Below, in pieces: positions 58,860 to 64,000 of a DNA stretch of 64,000 nt. A program made the position numbers and the translations under genes. Numbering within the stretch: position 1 is the stretch's first letter; each line of letters begins with the position of its first letter. This DNA comes from Isoetes taiwanensis. Lineage: Eukaryota > Streptophyta > Lycopodiopsida > Isoetales > Isoetaceae. The DNA lies in contig JAJEKV010000083.1 in the NCBI GenBank assembly GCA_021234155.1, forward strand, positions 4,567,250 through 4,631,249, written 5' to 3'. The notes under the pieces were generated by a model. It made no database searches. It was not told the DNA's origin and worked only from the letters and a program-made list of their open reading frames with translations.

Positions 58860-60345
58860 CCCATGAGGAGCTTATAGACACCTACTTTGAATTTCAAAGT
58901 ATTACCCATGAGAACCTTTACTATATCTACTAAAAATTTAAGTATCACACATGAGGAGCTTACTCATACCTACTACCAAAACAAAAGTATCACATACGAG
59001 GAGCTAACTCATGTCTCCTACCAATTTTAAAGTATCACCCATGTGGATCTTACATACACCTACTATTAACATGGACTACAAACTCCAAAATATCACTCAT
59101 TAGAAGGTTACTCACACCTACTAGCAATTCCAAGTCACCCATAAGAAGCTGACACACATCTATTGCCAATTCCAAGGTATCATGCACGAGGAACTGACTC
59201 ACCCATGAGGACCTTTACCACATCTACTACAAATTCCAAAGTATCACGCATGGGGAGCTTACTCACATCTACTACCAATTCGAAAGTATCACACATGAGG
59301 AGCTGACTCACATCTACTGCCAATTTAAAAGTATCACCCATGTGGACCTTTACCACATCTACTACCAATTCCAAAGTATCACGCATGAGGAGCTTAATCA
59401 TATCTACTACCAATTCCAAAGTATCACGCATGAGGAGCTTACTCACGTCTACTACCAATTCCAAAGTATCACGCACGAGGAATTGACTCACCCATGAGGA
59501 CCTTTACCACATCTATTACCAATTCCAAAGTATCACGCATGAGGAGCTTACTCACATCTACTACCAATTCGAAAGTATCACACATGAGGAGCTAACTCAC
59601 ATCTACTGCCAATTTAAAAGTATCACCCATGTGGACTTTTACCACATCTACTACCAATTCCAAAGTATCACGCATGAGGAGCTTACTCACATCTACTACC
59701 AATTCGAAAGTATCACACATGAGGAGCTGACTCACATCTACTGCCAATTTAAAAGTATCACCTATGTGGAGCTTACACACATCTATTACAAACACCTACT
59801 ACCAATTCCAAAGTATCACTTATTAGGAGCTTACTCATATCTACTATCAATTCTAAAGTATCATCCATGAGAAACTGAAACACACCTGCTGCCAATTCCA
59901 AACTATCACACATGAGAAGCTGACTTAGACCTATTACCAATTTCAAAGCATCACCCATGTGCGTTTCAACATCCATATCCATGTTACTCAACATCTATTT
60001 TTCAATATATGAGGAGCTCCCTATAGAGGAATATGTATTTCCACCTACTACTAACTCCAAGGTATCAACCATGAAGAGCCTTCTCATACCCACTGCCATA
60101 CACGCCTATAGACGCATGTTAATCTATACCTATATGTTTATACCCATGTTACTCAACAGTCATTGATGAATCTATGAAGAGCTTACTACCACCTACTACT
60201 AATTCCAAAGCATCACTCTATCGATGCCAAAACATCACCTATGGGAGCTTACTCACGCCTAATACTAAGACCTACTACCAATCCTAAAGTATCACCCATG
60301 AGGAACTTATTCATGCCTATTACCATTTCTAAAGGATCGCCTACT
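58860..60345. repeat. 45-bp minisatellite array (block 2)
   Basis: The unit is about TATCACGCATGAGGAGCTTA then CTCACATCTACTACCAATTC and CAAAG, 45 bp. Copies are best preserved at 59180-59780. Because 45 is a multiple of three, both strands show long repeat frames. One (minus, 59491-59180) gives 15-residue repeats such as LLMRDTLELVVDVSK; the other gives HEELTHIYYQFESIT. I interpret it as satellite DNA, not a gene. Confidence 0.9.
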
Positions 60346-61010
60346 TTAAAAACTTTATATTATTGGAATGAGATAGTTACTAATGAGCATCTGGAATATT
60401 CTAAAATATTTTATTTTTACTGTTTGTAAAGTTTCAAAACTTTCTATTTTTTTTACTGAGATGTTTACCCATGAGCATCTAAAACACTTTAGAACATCTC
60501 AAAAAAATCTATTTTGGTTGTTTGTACAATTTCAAAAAAATTTCTATTTTTTGACTGAGCTGCTTAGCCTTGAAAATCTGAGCATGTATAACATTTTAGA
60601 ACATTTTATTTTGGCTCTTTGCAGCTTTTCAGAATAATTTTTTTTTTAGACTGAGGTGCTTATCCATAAGCATGTAGAATATTCTATAAGTTTTTAGAAC
60701 ATCCTATTTTGAGTTTTGCAAATTAAAAAAAAAAAAAAGTTCTATTTATAGACTGAGGTGCTTACCCGTGAGCATCTAAAACATTCTAGAATATTCTATT
60801 TTGACAGTTTAAGAAGTTTTAAAAAAGTTTCTACTTTTAGATTGAAGTGCCTACCCCTGGACATTCTAGAACATTCTATTTCAACTATTTGCAAAGTTTC
60901 GAAAAACTTTTTACTTTTAGATTGGGGTGCTTATCTATGAACATATGGAACATTTTAGAACATTCTAGAATATTTTAGAAGATTCTTGACCTATACAGAG
61001 CATTCTAGAA
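60346..61010. repeat. AT-rich companion repeat array (about 100 bp unit)
   Basis: Units contain TTTCTATTTTTAGACTGAGG then TGCTTACCCATGAGCAT, CTAGAACATTCTA and TTTTGACTGTTTGCAAAGTT. Several diverged copies are present. It always follows the 45-bp array (also 33250-33440, 62290-62450 and 63640-64000). Confidence 0.8.
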
Positions 61011-61072
61011 GATCAAGGAATTGATTAGACCTCCCGCTTAAGCTATGCATGGATTTCCAATTATTGCAATGA

Positions 61073-61330
61073 ACCGGTCTAGTGGTTAAGTTGGAGGGCC
61101 ACAAACTAGGTTCGAATCTCTCCCAAAATAAAAAGTTTTCAGAGCCCCTTCCTAGGACGGAAAGAGCAGATGGAGGGCCAAAATGGCATCATGTGGTGCC
61201 TTCTTGATCGTCGATGGGGCGTGCTTATTTACATACTCAGAGCTAGTAACGCGTCACATGGCGCCTTCTTGACCGTCGAGAGCGCGAGTTACTTATTTAC
61301 ATACTCACAAACACTATTTTCATATTATAA
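61073..61330 (+). mobile_element. tRNA-derived SINE-like sequence with box A and box B
   Basis: CCGGTCTAGTGGTTAAGTTG resembles an RNA polymerase III box A, and GGTTCGAATCTC at 61109-61120 is a near-perfect box B about 30 bp later. It lacks a foldable full tRNA. Downstream, CATG.GG.GCCTTCTTGA.CGTCGA then TTATTTACATACTCA occurs twice (about 61190 and 61257). It could be a SINE or a decayed tRNA relic. Confidence 0.5.
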
Positions 61331-61339
61331 ATAAAGGAC

Positions 61340-61480
61340 TAGAAAAGGGCCCGCCCATTTTGCACTGATTCCTCAACCTCGGCCATGATTTGGAGAGGTG
61401 ATGTATAGTACATTGAGTTTTTTAATTCTTCGGCGTTGACTTCAATAAATGCACGCCCATGCATACATATATACAATTAT
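61340..61480. repeat. GC-rich hinge repeat between minisatellite blocks
   Basis: TTTTGCACTGATTCCTCAAC then CTCGGCCATG, and GATG.TATAGTACATTG, recur near 62470-62535 and in part near 63035. The segment links the AT-rich repeat to the next 45-bp array. Confidence 0.65.
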
Positions 61481-62535
61481 CATTGCCAATATTTTGGGAG
61501 TTACTCACATGTCAATGAACACCCATGAGGAGCTTATCTACAACTACTATGACTAGATCTACTACCAATTCCAAAGTATCACATATGACGAGATCATACA
61601 TACTACCAATCAAAAGTATCACATATGAGAAGCTGCACACACCTATTACCAGTATCCACTACCAATTCCAAAGTATCCCCCATTAGAAGCTTGTTCACAC
61701 CTACTACTATTTCCAAATTATCAGTCATGAGAAGCTGACTCACACATACTGCCAATTCTAAAGTACCACCCATTATCCATGAGACACCTACTGCCAAGTC
61801 CAAAGTATCACACATGAGAAGCTGACTCCCACCTAATGCCCAATGTGCTTATTGCCACCTACTGCCAAAAAGTATCATCTATTGAGGAGGTTACCCACAT
61901 CTATTGCTGCCTACTCATACCTACTGCCATGCATGTCCATAGATGCATGTTAATTAACATTCATTGATCAATTGATGAGGATCTTACTACCACCTACTAC
62001 CAATTCCAAAGTACCACCCATGAGGACCTTATTCACACCTACTACCAATTCCAAGCATCACCCAGGAGCTTACTCATACCTACTGTCAATTCCAAAGTAT
62101 CATACATGAGGAGTTGACTCATATCTACTATCAATTTCAAAGTATCACTAATGTGGAGCTTATATATACCTACTATCAACACTACTATCACTTCCAAATT
62201 ATCACCTATTGGGAGCTTAGTTACACCTACCGCCAATTCCAAAGCACCCGTGAGAAGCTTACTCATACCTGTTACCATTTCCAAAGTATAGCATGTTTTG
62301 AAAATGTTCTATTATTGTAAAAAAAAACTTTCTACTTTTGGATTGACTTGCTTACCCATTAGCATCTAAGCATGTAGAAATTTGTAGAACATTCTATTTT
62401 GTCTCTTTGTAGTTTTTCAAAAAAACTTTCTATTTTTAGACTGAGGTGTTAGAGTGGGCTCTTTTCTTCTGCACTGATTCCTTGGCCTCGGCCGGCCTCA
62501 GTATAGAGAGATGACGTATAGTACATTGCTTTTTT
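61481..62535. repeat. 45-bp minisatellite plus companion repeats (block 3)
   Basis: It starts with TGCCAATATTTTGGGAGTTA then CTCACATGTCAATGAACACC, as block 2 does near 58833. It holds diverged 45-bp units to about 62290, the AT-rich companion to 62450, and the hinge repeat to 62535. The repeated order shows a higher-order unit of about 2.6 kb. Confidence 0.8.
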
Positions 62536-62539
62536 TAGT

Positions 62540-62860
62540 TATTCAATAGTCATTCCTCGTGGGTGATACTTTAGAATCGATAGTACGTGTTGATAGTAGG
62601 TATAAGTAAGCTCCTCATAGGTGATGCCTTAGAATTGATAGTAGGTGTGAGTAAGCTCCTCATGGGTGATGCTTTGGAATTGATAGTAGGTGATAATAAG
62701 CTCCTCATAGATTGACCAATGAATGTTGAGTAACATGGGTGTGAATGTAGTAAGGGTCCTCATGGGTGATAGTTTGGAGTTCATAGTAGGTGTCAGTAAG
62801 CCCCTCATTGGTGTTCATTGACACGTGATTAACCCAAAATATTGGCAATGATAATGTATA
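62540..62860 (-). repeat. Inverted block of the 45-bp minisatellite
   Basis: Here the unit reads CTCCTCATGGGTGATGCTTT then GGAATTGATAGTAGGTG, the reverse complement of the neighbouring arrays. It ends with the reverse complement of the block-start phrase (GTGTTCATTGACACGTGATT). Blocks 3 and 4 thus face each other across about 62535. Confidence 0.85.
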
Positions 62861-63080
62861 TCTGTATGCATGGGCATGCATTTGTCCAAGTCGAGGTCGA
62901 GACCTCAGCCGAAGGCCGAGGCTGAGACATGGAGTTTGGCACTATCTCTCGACTTGGAGACATGCACACCGTGTATGCACCCATATATTATTTTGTCACT
63001 TTTTATTCATGGAGGATGCAGTAGGTGAGCCCTTCTTTCTTGCACTAATTCCTCGGCCTCAGGCCCTTGACTTGGAGTTT
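62861..63080. repeat. Hinge with hairpin between inverted and direct blocks
   Basis: CTCAGCC and GGCTGAG form a hairpin around GAAGGCCGA near 62913-62935. CTTGGAG..TTTGGCAC phrases recur at about 62930 and 63070. The GATTCCTCGGCCTCAGGCC hinge motif is present near 63049. Confidence 0.55.
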
Positions 63081-64000
63081 GACACTAAATTCAAAAGTAT
63101 CACACGTGTTAACATACACCCATGAGGACCTTTATCACATCTGATACCAATTCTAAAGTATCACACATGAGGATCTTACTCATACCTACTGCCATTTCCA
63201 AAGTATGTCACATGAGAAGCTGTGACTCACAGTATATCACAATCACCCATGTGGCTCAACATCCATATTCATGTTACTCAACATCCATTTGTAATCTATG
63301 AGGGGTTTACTACCACCTAGCGTCGCCTATTAGGAAGCGTATTCACGCCTACTACCCATACCTACTACCTACTACCATGCAAGCACCCATGAAGAGCTTA
63401 CTCATACCTACTACCATGCACACCCATAGATGCATGTTAGTCAACACCTAAATGTTCATACTCATGTTCCTCAATATTCAGTAGTCAATCTGTGAGGAGT
63501 TTATTACCACCTATTCAAGTCCAAAGCATCACCCATGAGGAGCTTACAACCCCCTGCTACCGATTTCAAAGAATCAACCATGAGGAGCTTACCCACACGT
63601 ACTACCATTTTTAAAGTGTCTCCTATTTTAAGAACTTTTTTATTCTTGGTTGAGCATTTGAGCATATAGAACATTCTAGAATATTCTTGGCTCTTTGCAA
63701 TTTCTCAAAAAAACTTTAGACTGAGGTGCTAAAGCATCACCACGAAAAGGTTACCCACGCCTACTACCATTTTCAAAATATTGCCTATTTCGAAAACTCT
63801 CTACCCTTGACGAAGCATATAGAACATTCTAAAACATTCTCTTTTGGCTCTTTGCAATTTTTCAAAATCTCGTTTTAGACAGAGGTGCTCAACCATGAAC
63901 GTCTAGAACATTCTATTTTTAGTTTTTCAAAGTTTCAACAAAAGATAGACTGAGGTGCTTACTCATGAGTTAGAACATTATATTTGACCGTTGAGAAGTT
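63081..64000. repeat. 45-bp minisatellite and AT-rich companion (block 5, runs off the window)
   Basis: Plus-orientation 45-bp units run to about 63620, and AT-rich companion repeats continue to the window end. No gene is supported. Confidence 0.75.

Noticed and set aside
59180..59780. CRISPR-like direct-repeat array
   Set aside because: The repeats are contiguous with no unique spacers, and the window is eukaryotic.
59180..59870. Long repeat proteins on both strands of the 45-bp array
   Set aside because: A unit length divisible by three keeps frames open on both strands by default. Units are diverged, include frame-breaking variants, and lack any non-repeat flank.
61076..61125. A functional tRNA gene
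   Set aside because: Box A and box B are present, but no acceptor stem, anticodon stem or standard length can be formed, so it is a SINE-like relic at most.

Overview
The window looks like nuclear DNA of a land plant, most likely an angiosperm with a transposon-rich genome; the species cannot be named from sequence alone. The plant signals are Ty1/copia, Ty3/gypsy, LINE, hAT and Helitron remnants, an F-box gene, and split pieces of WNK kinase, ABCC transporter and FtsH-like genes. There are no prokaryotic operons, CRISPR arrays or rRNA genes. Only one conventional gene, an F-box protein, is readable end to end. Nearly everything else is mobile DNA, repeats or gene fragments.

Bases 1-22358 are a segmental tandem duplication with a period of about 12,486 bp. 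The second unit (9873-22358) is complete; the first is cut by the left window edge and ends at 9872. Each unit carries a copia RNase H tail, a Helitron helicase relic, a non-LTR 3' end with a microsatellite tail, an F-box gene (broken at 5426-6547, intact at 17908-19035) and a hAT transposase tail. The complete unit opens with 1.1-kb tandem repeats (9873-12200) and a GC-rich short-period repeat (12230-12740). Differences between the copies are clustered and indel-rich, often at CG or CAG/CTG sites, so some may be consensus error rather than biology.

Bases 22359-36900 hold a small inverted-repeat element (22722-22883), an L1-type LINE and a second LINE 3' fragment, a roughly 1.7-kb repeat present twice (26467-28136 and 33835-35530) with a shared 110-codon reading frame, a Ty3/gypsy RT scrap, and a minus-strand unrecognised gene-like locus (35402-36434).

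Bases 40556-56930 are the most interesting part. A minus-strand Ty3/gypsy element has the order gag, protease, archaeal-type RNase H, RT, degenerate RNase H. Its gag is split inside a zinc knuckle by an 11,645-bp insertion (44227-55871) flanked by the 8-bp direct repeat TCCCATAG. That insertion carries related inverted ends and fragments of an ABCC transporter, an FtsH-like gene and a MULE-like protein. Inside it sits a 5.7-kb Helitron-like element (44423-50145) with a TC start, a hairpin plus CTAG end, an A/T target site and WNK kinase exons. This is a three-level nest with host-gene capture at two levels.

Bases 57000-64000 contain LINE RT pieces and then a large mosaic of a 45-bp minisatellite, an AT-rich companion repeat and a GC-rich hinge repeat, including one block in inverted orientation.
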